From positions 1 through 59,935 of the forward strand of contig JAJYKQ010000001.1 of assembly GCA_021788495.1 (NCBI GenBank): DNA of 59,935 nucleotides, read 5' to 3'. The notes under the pieces are model-generated. The model had not been told where the DNA came from. It searched no databases and saw nothing but the letters and a program-made list of their open reading frames with translations. The stretch is from a bacterium. Its GTDB lineage: Bacteria > SZUA-79 > Acidulodesulfobacterales > Acidulodesulfobacteraceae. Below are positions 17,582 through 26,157 of this stretch, one piece after another. The position numbers and the translations under genes are program-made. Numbering within the stretch: position 1 is the stretch's first letter; each line of letters begins with the position of its first letter.

Positions 17582-18258
17582 CGTGCAATTCCTCTTAAAT
17601 TTTCGTCTAATTTGGCGTAATAAGATATTTTCTGAGAAGCCCCTGCATCGGTTTTTTTTAACTCTGCAAGGGCTTTTTTTATGCTTTCTTTATCAAAAGG
17701 CTTTTGAAAAATCAAACTGCTTGAATTGTTTATGAGATCTAATAATGGAAGCAAAACGAAGAAGCGTTTAAAAATCTCTTTGTGCGGAATTTTTAAATCC
17801 GGCGAATCTATTTTTATCAAATTTTTGGAACTTTTATCCAAAGCAAAAAGAATATCTATATCTATAACTCTCGGCATATATCTTGCGGAATATTCTTTCC
17901 TGCCCATAATTTTTTCGATATTTTTCAGAAACGACAGAAGTTCATAAAAAAAAACAGATAATTCGTCGATATTATTATATGATTTTGATGGAATGTTAAT
18001 GATAACAGCGCAATTTAAAAAAAAAGGCTGATTTTCGTTTCCGACAGGAGAAGTTAAATATATGGACGAAACGCTTAAAATCTTTGTCCCGTAAAGCGGA
18101 CTTTTATGTTTATGGCCAAATCCGCTTAAAACTTTTGTTCCGTTTTTAATAAAGTCCAGGGCTTTTAATAAGTTAGACTCTTTATCGCCGACATTGCTGC
18201 CCAGCCCAAGACATACGATAAAATCTTCCTCGTCAAAATCAGCGTTTGCTAAATTCAT
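17578..18258 (-). CDS. folK: Hydroxymethyldihydropterin pyrophosphokinase
   Basis: FolK pyrophosphorylates hydroxymethyldihydropterin for folate synthesis. The motifs are LGLGSNVGDKESNL near the N-terminus, FFLNCAVII, GRKEYSARYMPRVIDIDIL and IPHKEIFKRFFVLLPL. At 226 residues it is longer than the usual 160 or so; the extra length is an insertion after the first helix, an SFLKN-rich middle region and a basic tail. The ATG overlaps the dapL stop by 4 nt, so the two are coupled. Confidence 0.9.
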   Translation of the reverse strand: MNLANADFDEEDFIVCLGLGSNVGDKESNLLKALDFIKNGTKVLSGFGHKHKSPLYGTKILSVSSIYLTSPVGNENQPFFLNCAVIINIPSKSYNNIDELSVFFYELLSFLKNIEKIMGRKEYSARYMPRVIDIDILFALDKSSKNLIKIDSPDLKIPHKEIFKRFFVLLPLLDLINNSSSLIFQKPFDKESIKKALAELKKTDAGASQKISYYAKLDENLRGIAR

Positions 18259-19415
18259 GCTCCCATTCTGACTAAAGCTTCTTTTATGCGGTTTTCGCTT
18301 ATGGTCAGTGAAAAACGCACAAAGCCTTCTCCGTTTTCGCCGAAGCCTGAACCTGGCGTGACTATTATTCCCGTTTCGTTTAAGAGCGATACGGCAAAAT
18401 CCTTAGAGGACATGCCTGTTTTAGGAACATGCGCCCAGACGTAAAACGTAGCGTCGGATTTATATACTTTATAACCCAATTTTTCCAAACCAGAAACTAA
18501 AAGTTCGCGCCTTTTTTTATATATTTTATTATTATCCACGACTGCTTTAAGTTCATTGTCTAACCCGTAAGCTCCTGCAAGCTGGATGGCTTGGAATACA
18601 CCCGAGTCCAGATTTGTTTTAACGGCTCCGAGCCCTTTTAAAATTTCTTCATTTCCCGCCGCAAACCCTATCCTGAATCCTGTCATATTAAACGTTTTCG
18701 AAAGCGAATGGAACTCTATTCCTATCTCTTTTGCTCCGTTTGCTTCAAGAAAGGAATCGTTTCCTTTTTCTCCGGTATAAACTTCGGAATATGCAAAGTC
18801 GTGAGCTACTATAATTTCATTGTTCTTAGCAAATTTTACCGCCTCGTTGAAAAAATGCCTGTCGGCAGATGCCGAAGTAGGATTATTCGGATAATTCAGA
18901 AACATAAGTTTTGCTTTTTTCAAAATATCGCCGGGTATAATCGAAAAATCCGGCAAAAAATCGTTTTCCTCTTTAAGCGGCATAATATAAGGAGTGCCTC
19001 CTGCAAAAATAGTGCCGGCCCTGTAAACTGGATACCCAGGATCAGGTATCAAAACTACGTCGCCCGGATTTATAAAAGCAAGCGGTAAATGCCCTATTCC
19101 TTCTTTAGAGCCTATTAAAGACAGAACTTCCGTTTCTGGATCAAGCGCTATATTAAATCTTTTTTTATACCAGTCCGAAACCGATTCCCTGAACTTTAAA
19201 AGACCTTCATATGAAGGGTATTTCTGATTTGCGTCTATTTCGCTTTCTTTCTTTAAAACATCGACTATTGCTTTCGGCGTAGGCAAGTCTGGATCGCCTA
19301 TTCCAAAACTTATGATATCTACCCCCCTTGCTTTAACTTGGGACTTCAGTTTATCTATTTCCGCAAAAAGATACACGGGGAGCTGTTTAAGTCTATCCGA
19401 CTGATTAAAACGCAT
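18255..19415 (-). CDS. dapL: LL-diaminopimelate aminotransferase-like class I aminotransferase
   Basis: A PLP enzyme of 386 residues. The N-terminus (FNQSDRLKQLPVYLFAEIDK, then ISFGIGDPDLPTP) is typical of the methanogen/deltaproteobacterial DapL group, which converts tetrahydrodipicolinate to LL-DAP in one step. The PLP lysine is in SLSKTFNMTGFRIGF, and LNYPNNPTSA and FVRFSL motifs are present. A related alanine or aspartate aminotransferase role remains possible. An AAGGAGG site lies 10 nt before the ATG. It precedes folK by an overlap. Confidence 0.8.
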   Translation of the reverse strand: MRFNQSDRLKQLPVYLFAEIDKLKSQVKARGVDIISFGIGDPDLPTPKAIVDVLKKESEIDANQKYPSYEGLLKFRESVSDWYKKRFNIALDPETEVLSLIGSKEGIGHLPLAFINPGDVVLIPDPGYPVYRAGTIFAGGTPYIMPLKEENDFLPDFSIIPGDILKKAKLMFLNYPNNPTSASADRHFFNEAVKFAKNNEIIVAHDFAYSEVYTGEKGNDSFLEANGAKEIGIEFHSLSKTFNMTGFRIGFAAGNEEILKGLGAVKTNLDSGVFQAIQLAGAYGLDNELKAVVDNNKIYKKRRELLVSGLEKLGYKVYKSDATFYVWAHVPKTGMSSKDFAVSLLNETGIIVTPGSGFGENGEGFVRFSLTISENRIKEALVRMGA

Positions 19416-19469
19416 GAATAGGAATCCTCCTTGAGAGATAATTATTTTGATTAATATTTTATAAATATT

Positions 19470-20183
19470 TTATAATAAAATTTTTTCTAAGTCTATATAT
19501 TTTATAGCAAAGTCTTTATGCGCTTTCATTTCTCCGTATAGTTTTTCTTTAGAAACATAAGGGATTTCGCCTATAATAGGAATATCCGTAAATTCGCATA
19601 AAATTTCTTTGTTGGAAGACACGCTTTCGTCGTTTTCGCCTAAAGCATTATTTATAATTATTCCCGACATTTTAATACCCTTGCTTAACGCATATTCTAT
19701 GCTTAAAAGCGTCTGGTTTATCATGCCTAAACCGGCTTTTGTAACTAAAATAACTCCTGCGTCTAAATATTTGGCAATATCTATCATAAAATGACCGCGC
19801 TTCAAAGGAACAAGCATCCCTCCTGCTCCTTCCACAAGCATATAATCATAAATTTTATTAAGCTCGTAAAATTTAAAAAGAATCTCTTTAATGCATAATT
19901 CGCCGCCTTCTTTTTTAAGCGCCGCATACGGCGACAAAGGAAGGCGGAAAGTAAAAGGAGTTATGACGTCTAGATTTTCTTTCAAGCCGCAGTATGTTTT
20001 AACGTTAAGACCGTCTATATATTTTTTAAAACCGTCTTCGCCGGTTTCTACGCCGGTTTCTATCGGCTTCATATATCCTGCATTAAGCTCTTTCTGCTTC
20101 ATAGCCGACAGTATAAGGGAACTACAAAATGTTTTACCTACTCCGGTATCTATACCTGTTATAAAAAAAATTTTTTCGGACAT
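19470..20183 (-). CDS. bioD: Dethiobiotin synthetase
   Basis: BioD closes the ureido ring of dethiobiotin using CO2 and ATP. It has 237 residues. The P-loop GIDTGVGKTFCSSLI is at the N-terminus, MKPIETGVETG follows, and the second conserved block is VEGAGGMLVPL. No other bio genes are present here, so the biotin pathway must be dispersed. It lies 54 nt upstream of dapL and is followed by no clear terminator, so it may share that transcript. Confidence 0.92.
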   Translation of the reverse strand: MSEKIFFITGIDTGVGKTFCSSLILSAMKQKELNAGYMKPIETGVETGEDGFKKYIDGLNVKTYCGLKENLDVITPFTFRLPLSPYAALKKEGGELCIKEILFKFYELNKIYDYMLVEGAGGMLVPLKRGHFMIDIAKYLDAGVILVTKAGLGMINQTLLSIEYALSKGIKMSGIIINNALGENDESVSSNKEILCEFTDIPIIGEIPYVSKEKLYGEMKAHKDFAIKYIDLEKILL

Positions 20184-20261
20184 ATAAAATATATTTAATA
20201 TATTTAATTAGATGTTAGACGATATAAAATCGGCATTTTTATTAAATCGATTTAATAAAAC

Positions 20262-20300
20262 AAAAAAAGGCGGCAGAAACTTTATCTGCCGCCTTTTTCA
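20262..20300 (-). terminator. Bidirectional intrinsic terminator
   Basis: AAAAAGGCGGCAGA pairs with TCTGCCGCCTTTTT across an 8-nt loop. A-runs and T-runs flank both sides. It ends the peptidoglycan-binding protein transcript, which lies just upstream on the minus strand. Confidence 0.85.
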
Positions 20301-20329
20301 ATCTGTTAAGATTGCAATTTAACAAAAGA

Positions 20330-20662
20330 TTACTTTACGCCTAATTTTTTAAGCGTCATTGGCCCTATAATGCCGTCAGCTTTAAGTCCGTTTTTTTTCT
20401 GAAATGCTTTAACGGCATTAGTAGTAACAGGTCCTATCATTCCGTCAGTTTTGCCTTTAAAAAATCCGTCTTTGGCAAGAGCCTGCTGAACGGCTTTGAC
20501 TGTAACAGGCGATAAAGTTTTAACGGCTTTTTTAGCGGCAACTTTTTTCATAACGGCTTTTTTAGCAGCCGCAGCCTTTTTTGCCGGTTTAGCGGCGGCA
20601 AAAGAACTTGCAGGTATTGCTATTAAAGATATGAATAAAATCGATAATAATACTTTTTTCAA
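20330..20662 (-). CDS. Exported peptidoglycan-binding (PGB_1) domain protein, TTG start
   Basis: This 110-residue protein has a signal peptide (about 1-22, KKVLLSILFISLIAIPASSF), an Ala/Lys-rich repetitive linker (AAKKAVMKKVAAKKAV) and one PG_binding_1 domain, with FFKGKTDGMIGPVTTNAVKA and KADGIIGPMTLKKLG. It would bind the cell wall. No catalytic domain is present, so the role is structural or adaptor-like. The start is TTG at 20660-20662, with AAGGAGGTGA 10 nt upstream and no better alternative. It is a single-gene unit with a terminator and a long leader. Confidence 0.85.
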   Translation of the reverse strand: MKKVLLSILFISLIAIPASSFAAAKPAKKAAAAKKAVMKKVAAKKAVKTLSPVTVKAVQQALAKDGFFKGKTDGMIGPVTTNAVKAFQKKNGLKADGIIGPMTLKKLGVK

Positions 20663-21050
20663 TTAATTTTCACCTCCTTATTAAAAAATATTTAATTTAT
20701 ATTTTTATCATTTTTATTTATTAATTGCAACTTAAATCTGTTACTCAAATTTGCCGATAGAAATTTTCGGCCTTTCGCCCCGTTCATTTTTGAGCATTTT
20801 TTTTAGTCCGAAGATATTTTTTTTAAATATTTTTTATAGGACCAACTCAAAATAGACTTTTGAAAAAAAGTAGTTATATTTTTGGTATTTTATAATAAAT
20901 TAATCGTTTTAAAGATAGACTCATCCTGTTTATTTAAATAAAATATATATTAAATTGGGTGATTTAATTATTCTATAATTATATCATTGAAATACAGATA
21001 AATAAAGGGGTTTTAGTTTTTAGTTAATGTTCTTTAGACAATTTATATTA
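20663..21050. other. 388-bp non-coding gap with a possible structured leader
   Basis: No gene is visible. On the minus strand, a nested structure lies in the leader of the peptidoglycan-binding gene at 20744-20794: an outer CTCAAA/TTTGAG stem enclosing GGGGCGAAAGGCC and a GCCGA/TCGGC hairpin. It does not match any riboswitch class I can recall. The rest is AT-rich, with T-runs around 20797-20850. Confidence 0.35.
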
Positions 21051-21980
21051 TTATCCGATTGCTTTTTTTATAGTAGCTATAAACTCTATCGGTTCAAATT
21101 TGACTACATAATAATCTGCGCCTGCCTGCTTGCCTTTTGTTGAATTTTCTGCGCCGCTTAAAGAAGAATGCATGATTAAAGGAATATCTTTATATTTATC
21201 GTCCGACTTCAGCGTTTTGGTAAATGTGTAACCGTCCATAACCGGCATTTCTACGTCGCATATAATGGCGTTAAAATTATATTTGCCCTCGTAAACTATA
21301 TCGAGGGCGGTTTTTCCGTTTTCCGCAAGCACAGTCTTAAATCCTTCTTTAATCAATGCGTTGTTGATTATTTTTCTTGCCGCTGACGAATCGTCTATTA
21401 TAAGGACAGTCCTGTTACCACCGAATTCATCTTTTTCGGTTTCAATTTCTATATTTTCCCTATTGTAAAAGCCAAGCTCGTCGACTATAGATTCAAAATC
21501 AAGCAAAAGCAAAAGCTCGTCGTTTTCGACTTTTATAATTCCTGTTACTTTAGAATCTACCGAGCTTACCGACGACAATTCAGGAGCGCTGATATCGTCC
21601 CAAGAAACACGCCTTATTTTTGTAGTTTCGTGAACTACAAATCCTACTTTTATTCTATTGAATTCGGTTATTATCACCTTAAAATTCTTTCTCTTTAATT
21701 CTTCAGGCTCTATAATACCCATCCACTTTGGAAGGTTAACCAATGGCACGACGTTGCCTCTTAAATTAAACATGCCTTCTACAAACTCGGAGGTATTGGG
21801 CGCTTCCGATACGTCTTCAGGCATTTTAATAATTTCTATGACTTTTGCGACATTTATGCCGTAAATCCCTTCTCTTTCCTCGCCTTCTTCGTCTATGCGA
21901 AACAGCCTGAAATCTACTAATTCCATTCTGTTTTGACCTACTTCCAGAATATCGTGGCCGGGATTTATCATATTTGCCAT
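21051..21980 (-). CDS. cheV: CheV-type chemotaxis coupling protein (CheW-REC)
   Basis: The 309 residues combine a CheW-like domain (about 15-165: YGINVAKVIEII, FNLRGNVVPLVNL) with a receiver domain (about 190-309). The receiver has the acidic pair in LIIDDSSAARK, the phosphorylated Asp in IICDVEMPVMDGY, the conserved Ser in MHSS and Lys in VVKFEP. CheV couples chemoreceptors to CheA with phosphorylation-dependent adaptation. No other che genes are nearby, so it stands alone with its own promoter. AGGAG lies 5 nt before the ATG. Confidence 0.93.
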   Translation of the reverse strand: MANMINPGHDILEVGQNRMELVDFRLFRIDEEGEEREGIYGINVAKVIEIIKMPEDVSEAPNTSEFVEGMFNLRGNVVPLVNLPKWMGIIEPEELKRKNFKVIITEFNRIKVGFVVHETTKIRRVSWDDISAPELSSVSSVDSKVTGIIKVENDELLLLLDFESIVDELGFYNRENIEIETEKDEFGGNRTVLIIDDSSAARKIINNALIKEGFKTVLAENGKTALDIVYEGKYNFNAIICDVEMPVMDGYTFTKTLKSDDKYKDIPLIMHSSLSGAENSTKGKQAGADYYVVKFEPIEFIATIKKAIG

Positions 21981-22016
21981 ATTTTCTCCTGTAGTTTAAT
22001 AATTTGTCGTTTAAAT

Positions 22017-22044
22017 ATTATATTAACTTTAAAACATTTATCAA
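22017..22044 (-). promoter_or_regulatory. Sigma-70-like promoter of cheV
   Basis: TTGATA (22039-22044) and TATAAT (22017-22022) are spaced 16 nt on the minus strand, about 40 nt before the cheV ATG. Confidence 0.6.
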
Positions 22045-22144
22045 ATTTTATATTTTTTTTAAAATTATTACAATTTATTTTTTATCTAGTCTTTTTTTTA
22101 TTTACTTTACTATTTAAGGTTCAAGAATGGCTGACTTAAATAAA

Positions 22145-23212
22145 TTAAATCTTAGCCCTTAAATACTGTTTAGGCCATTCTATATCTGTGCCGAGTTTAT
22201 GAGCCGCCGCAAGAGGCCAATAAGGATTGCGGAGCAGTTCTCTGCCAAGCGCTACCATATCCGCAGTTCCCGAACTTAATATAAAATCGGCAAATTCAGG
22301 CTCTGTAATAAGTCCAACTCCGGAAACAGCTATGCCGGCTTTTTCCCTTATCTCTTTCGCAAACCCTAACTGATAGCCGTTATATATATTCATTTTTGCA
22401 TTCGGAGACGTTCCGCCGGAAGAACAGTCTATTAAAGAAACTCCTGCAGCCTTAAGCATCTTTGCCAAAACGACGGCCGACTCTATATCGAACCCTCCTT
22501 CCATCCAATCGACTGCAGAAATTCTTACGAATAAAGGTTTATTTTTCGGCCCGGCTTCAGATTTTACGGCGCTTATAATTTCCAGCAGAAGCCTTGCCCT
22601 ATTTTCAAGACTGCCGCCGTATTTGTCAGTCCTTTTATTGGATATAGGCGACAAAAATTCGTTTATTAAATAACCGTGCGCCGCATGTATCTCTATTATA
22701 TCGAATCCGGCTTTATCGGCATTTTTAGCGCCGTTTGCAAAATCGCTTATAACCTTTTTTATGTCGTTTTCATCCATCTCTTTGGGGATGGGATAACCTT
22801 CGTTGAAAGGAACGGGGCTCGGCCCTAAAACCTGCCAGCCGCCTTCACCCGGTTTTAAGGGATTGTCTCCAAGCCAAGGGGCATTCGTAGATGCCTTTCT
22901 TCCTGCATGCGCCAACTGAATACCCATTGCCGACCCGCAGGATTTACAAAATTCTACGACGGGCTTAAAAGCTTCGACATGTTTTTCGTTCCATATTCCG
23001 GCATCGAACGGGCTTATTCTTCCTTCAGGACTGACGCCGGTAGCTTCGACCATAATGAGCCCGACGCCTCCCGCCGCCCTTGCTCCAAGATGCGCGGTAT
23101 GAAAAGCGCCTACGACGCCGTCAACCGCGGAATACATACACATAGGCGCCATCATTATCCTGTTTTTAATTTTTACGCCGCTTATCTCTATCGGTTCAAA
23201 AAGTTTTCTCAA
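22145..23212 (-). CDS. YqjM/NamA-type old yellow enzyme family reductase, TTG start
   Basis: This 355-residue FMN enzyme reduces activated C=C bonds with NAD(P)H in vitro; its natural substrate is unknown. It belongs to the YqjM class: Cys and Tyr in MAPMCMYSA, the His pair in EIHAAHGYLINEF, SNKRTDKYGGSLENRARL, and an ALGRELLRNPYWP C-terminus. The start is TTG at 23210-23212 with AAGGAG 9 nt upstream; MRKLFEPIEI is the normal family N-terminus. It is a single-gene unit with its own promoter, divergent from ispF. Confidence 0.9.
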   Translation of the reverse strand: MRKLFEPIEISGVKIKNRIMMAPMCMYSAVDGVVGAFHTAHLGARAAGGVGLIMVEATGVSPEGRISPFDAGIWNEKHVEAFKPVVEFCKSCGSAMGIQLAHAGRKASTNAPWLGDNPLKPGEGGWQVLGPSPVPFNEGYPIPKEMDENDIKKVISDFANGAKNADKAGFDIIEIHAAHGYLINEFLSPISNKRTDKYGGSLENRARLLLEIISAVKSEAGPKNKPLFVRISAVDWMEGGFDIESAVVLAKMLKAAGVSLIDCSSGGTSPNAKMNIYNGYQLGFAKEIREKAGIAVSGVGLITEPEFADFILSSGTADMVALGRELLRNPYWPLAAAHKLGTDIEWPKQYLRAKI

Positions 23213-23255
23213 GATTATTTTCTCCTTTTTTTATATTTATTATATTCATTTTATT

Positions 23256-23285
23256 ATTATATCATACCTTAATTTATACAGACAA
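23256..23285 (-). promoter_or_regulatory. Sigma-70-like promoter of the old yellow enzyme gene
   Basis: TTGTCT (23280-23285) and TATAAT (23256-23261) are spaced 18 nt on the minus strand, about 45 nt before the TTG start. Confidence 0.55.
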
Positions 23286-23330
23286 CCTTAATCCTGCAAT
23301 AGAAAATATGAAAATGCCAAAGGTATGGAC

Positions 23331-23432
23331 GTCGGATTAATTTCCAGCCTTAGCTCCCCTCCTTTGAAAAAGGAGGGGTGTCGGCCAAAGGCCGACGTGG
23401 TGGTTAGCGGAAAATTAACCAGGCGCATTTTT
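23331..23432. repeat. Composite repeat: REP-like palindromes inside MITE-like ends
   Basis: The left end GTCGGATTAATTTCCAGC and the right end (reverse complement) AATGCGCCTGGTTAATTTTC match the MITE family ends. Between them lies a full REP-like unit (23352-23406): AGCTCCCCTCC, AAAGGAGGGG, then GTCGGCC/GGCCGAC and GTGGTGGTT. It lies in the divergent ispF / old yellow enzyme gap. Confidence 0.7.
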
Positions 23433-23474
23433 CTCGAATATCAAAAAAATATTCCGTTAAATAAGCTATCGTGC

Positions 23475-23480
23475 TATAAT
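23475..23480 (+). promoter_or_regulatory. Possible -10 element giving a leaderless ispF mRNA
   Basis: A perfect TATAAT ends 7 nt before the ispF ATG (23488), and no Shine-Dalgarno is visible. The -35 region (TTCCGT at 23452-23457) is poor. Confidence 0.35.
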
Positions 23481-23487
23481 TATTTAT

Positions 23488-23997
23488 ATGATAACTGATA
23501 ATTTTAGAATAGGAAGCGGTTACGATATACATAAGTTTTTAGAAATTACTCTTTTTGAAAATGCCGCCAAAAAATTATATCTCGGCGGAATAGAGATAGA
23601 AGGACATATCGGCGTTGCAGCCCATTCCGACGGAGATGTCGTTCTGCACTCTCTTACGGATGCTTTGCTCGGAGCTTTATCGCTTCCCGATATTGGCGTT
23701 TTATATCCTGACAACCTAAAATCCACAAAAGGAATAAACAGTATAGAAATAATAAATTACGCATACGGATTGGTTAAAGAAAAAGGCTACGGTTTAGTCA
23801 ACGCCGATATTACTATCGTAACACAAACCCCCAAAATTTCACTTTACAAAGAACGGATGATAAGTTCGGTATCGTCCGTTTTAAACGTAGATAAATCGCG
23901 TATAAATATTAAAGGCAAAACAAAAGAAGGGCTCGATTCAGTAGGAAAGCAGAAAGCCGTTGAATGTTTCAGCGTATGTCTTTTGTCAAAGGGGTAA
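23488..23997 (+). CDS. ispF: 2-C-methyl-D-erythritol 2,4-cyclodiphosphate synthase
   Basis: IspF cyclises CDP-ME 2-phosphate in the MEP isoprenoid pathway. It has 169 residues. Metal and active-site motifs are GSGYDIHKF, VAAHSDGDVVLHSLTDALLGA and LPDIGVLYPD; the C-terminal INIKGKTKEGL block binds the cytidine side. It lies 184 nt before ispD on the same strand, in the reverse of the more common ispD-ispF order. No Shine-Dalgarno is seen; see the -10 note at 23475. Confidence 0.95.
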   Translation: MITDNFRIGSGYDIHKFLEITLFENAAKKLYLGGIEIEGHIGVAAHSDGDVVLHSLTDALLGALSLPDIGVLYPDNLKSTKGINSIEIINYAYGLVKEKGYGLVNADITIVTQTPKISLYKERMISSVSSVLNVDKSRINIKGKTKEGLDSVGKQKAVECFSVCLLSKG

Positions 23998-24181
23998 AAA
24001 GGGAATTAGAAGGAAAAAATGTCATATTTTATTTACCGCATACGGAACAGTCAATTAAATATAGAAAGTTTTTTGCTGATGTCCAATTTGTGAAGCGGAC
24101 AAAGCTGTTTAAGCTATATGCGTTTTATGGTATCTGAAAGAAATGATAGACGCTATTTTAACGGAATACAGGAGTCAGAAA

Positions 24182-24970
24182 ATGAAAATATACGCTGTCC
24201 TGCTGGCTGCAGGAACAGGTTCGCGTGCCGGTTTTTCCTTGCCTAAACAGCTTATAAAAATAAAAAATAAAGAAATTATCCTGCACAGTCTTGATATTTT
24301 TTTAAATTCTACAATTAATTTTGACGCAATTATAATAACGGTTCCTCCTTCGCAAATTTACGATTTTAACTGGAAAGATTTTTTCTTAAGGAATATTTCT
24401 AAAGAAAAAAGTAAAAAATTAAAAATAATAACCGGCGGAAAATCAAGGCAGGAATCGGTATATAATTCGATAAAATATATAGAAAATAAATGTATAACGG
24501 TAGGCGCGCAGGAAGAAAATTCGGAAAATTCCTTCGTATTTATCCACGACTCCGCAAGACCTTTCGTGACCGATAAAGAATTAAGAATGCTGCTAGATAA
24601 AACTGCCGAATTCGGCGCGGCCTTTCTATGCTCCGGCGTTACGGAAACCATAAAAGAAATTAACGGAGGAAAAAATAAGGGGGCAGAAATGTCTGGAAAC
24701 AAAGCGGGCGCTGTTAAACTCACAACTCTTTTAAGAGACAGCCTTATATCAGCCAAAACGCCGCAGACGTTTAAATTCGATATTATAAAAAAAGCCGTTT
24801 ATAAAGCCGCAGAAGAAAATTTTATCTCTACCGACGACGTATCTTTGGTAGAAAACTTGGGTTTATCTGTATTCCCCGTCATGTCCGCCGATTTAAACAT
24901 AAAAATAACGTCTGCATTGGACGTTGAAATAGCCGAAATGTTTTTAAAAAAATTCCGCTCGGAAAATTAA
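24182..24970 (+). CDS. ispD: 2-C-methyl-D-erythritol 4-phosphate cytidylyltransferase
   Basis: IspD makes CDP-methylerythritol. The frame is open from 24143, but the ATG at 24182 is chosen: GGAG lies 7 nt upstream and the protein then begins KIYAVLLAAGTGSRAG, the CTP-binding loop, giving 262 residues. FIHDSARPFVT and TPQTFKFDIIKKA are conserved blocks, and ISTDDVSLVE is near the C-terminus. A Lys/Gly-rich insertion (about 158-180, NGGKNKGAEMSGNK) makes it longer than the usual 225-240. It converges on the PIN/TRAM gene with a 4-nt gap. Confidence 0.93.
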   Translation: MKIYAVLLAAGTGSRAGFSLPKQLIKIKNKEIILHSLDIFLNSTINFDAIIITVPPSQIYDFNWKDFFLRNISKEKSKKLKIITGGKSRQESVYNSIKYIENKCITVGAQEENSENSFVFIHDSARPFVTDKELRMLLDKTAEFGAAFLCSGVTETIKEINGGKNKGAEMSGNKAGAVKLTTLLRDSLISAKTPQTFKFDIIKKAVYKAAEENFISTDDVSLVENLGLSVFPVMSADLNIKITSALDVEIAEMFLKKFRSEN

Positions 24971-24974
24971 AAAA

Positions 24975-26078
24975 TTAGAATGCCCGCTCTTTTTCGCTGT
25001 TTATTTTTGTAAATATCATTCTGCCGCTGGAAGTTTGAAACACGCTCGTCACTATGACCTCTAATTCAGAGCCGACTAATTTCATGGCATCTTCGACTAT
25101 TACCATTGTTCCGTCTTCCATATAGGCTATGCCCTGATTTTTTTCCCTGCCCTCTTTTGCAATCAAAACGGTCATGGTTTCGCCGGGCAAAAGAATAGGC
25201 CTCAATGCCTTAACTAAGTCGTTTATATTTAATACCTTGATATTTCTTACTTGGGCAACTTTATTAAGATTAAAATCGGTCGTAATAATTTTGCCGTTAT
25301 TTTCTTTTGCAAAAGCTATTAATTTGGCATCGACTTCCTTTATATTAGAATAATCAACGTCGGTAAACTTTATATTTATATTTTTATCTTCCCTGAGTTC
25401 TTTAAGTATATCGAGCCCTCTCCTTCCCTTGACTCTCTTTAGGGGGTCCTGGGAATCGGCTATATGCTGAAGTTCATGCAAAACGAAAGACGGAATGACG
25501 AAAGTTCCGTCGATAAAACCCGTCTTCGATACGTCTAATATTCTGCCGTCTATTAAAGAACTGGTATCTATAACCTTATAATTGCGGCACTGTTCCGAAT
25601 CTTCGTTTTTTATGCCTGAAAAATTTACTTTGTTTGTTTCTTGATATGGCTGATACTGTATCGCGCCGCCGGCAGTTTCGTTATGCATCCTTATGCCTAC
25701 CGTAAAATCGTCGCTTACGCGCAGGCCGATAATTAAGCCGAGATAGCCGGCGACGAAATTTACGAAAGCATATGTTATATATCCGAGGTCGGAGCCTGTG
25801 AAAAAAGATTTAAAAAGCTGATAAGTTATATAATTTATTATAAAAAGTCCTATAAAAAGCCCTATTCCGCCAGTAAGTATTTTTTTGGTGGAAATAGACT
25901 CCATGCTTTTTTCGACGGAAATAACTATAAAGCCTATAGTAAAACCGAATAATAATCCTACATAAGATAAAAAATCGTTGCGCCAGTATTCTTTGCCTAT
26001 TAAAAAACCCAGAACGGCAGAAATAAGAACAAGCGATATCCTTACAAAAAGGATTGGTTTTTTATTTAAAATTTTCAT
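24975..26078 (-). CDS. PIN/TRAM-domain membrane protein (YacL-like)
   Basis: This 367-residue protein has about four TM helices (10-135), a PIN nuclease-like domain (about 168-290; acidic residues in VIDTSSLIDGR, LHELQ and TTDFNLN) and a C-terminal TRAM RNA-binding domain (about 295-355). YacL-type proteins commonly neighbour carD and ispD/ispF, as here. The biochemical role is not established; a membrane-linked RNase or RNA binder is inferred from the domains. It follows carD by 79 nt. Confidence 0.9.
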   Translation of the reverse strand: MKILNKKPILFVRISLVLISAVLGFLIGKEYWRNDFLSYVGLLFGFTIGFIVISVEKSMESISTKKILTGGIGLFIGLFIINYITYQLFKSFFTGSDLGYITYAFVNFVAGYLGLIIGLRVSDDFTVGIRMHNETAGGAIQYQPYQETNKVNFSGIKNEDSEQCRNYKVIDTSSLIDGRILDVSKTGFIDGTFVIPSFVLHELQHIADSQDPLKRVKGRRGLDILKELREDKNINIKFTDVDYSNIKEVDAKLIAFAKENNGKIITTDFNLNKVAQVRNIKVLNINDLVKALRPILLPGETMTVLIAKEGREKNQGIAYMEDGTMVIVEDAMKLVGSELEVIVTSVFQTSSGRMIFTKINSEKERAF

Positions 26079-26157
26079 TTACCGCCGTTCCGTTTTATTG
26101 ATTGTTTTTATTATTTTCATTATTAATCTGATTATAAATAATTGATATAATTAAAAT

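Noticed and set aside
20663..21050. Cyclic-di-AMP (ydaO) or cyclic-di-GMP riboswitch before the peptidoglycan-binding gene
   Set aside because: Context would fit ydaO, but the conserved core sequences of both classes are missing.
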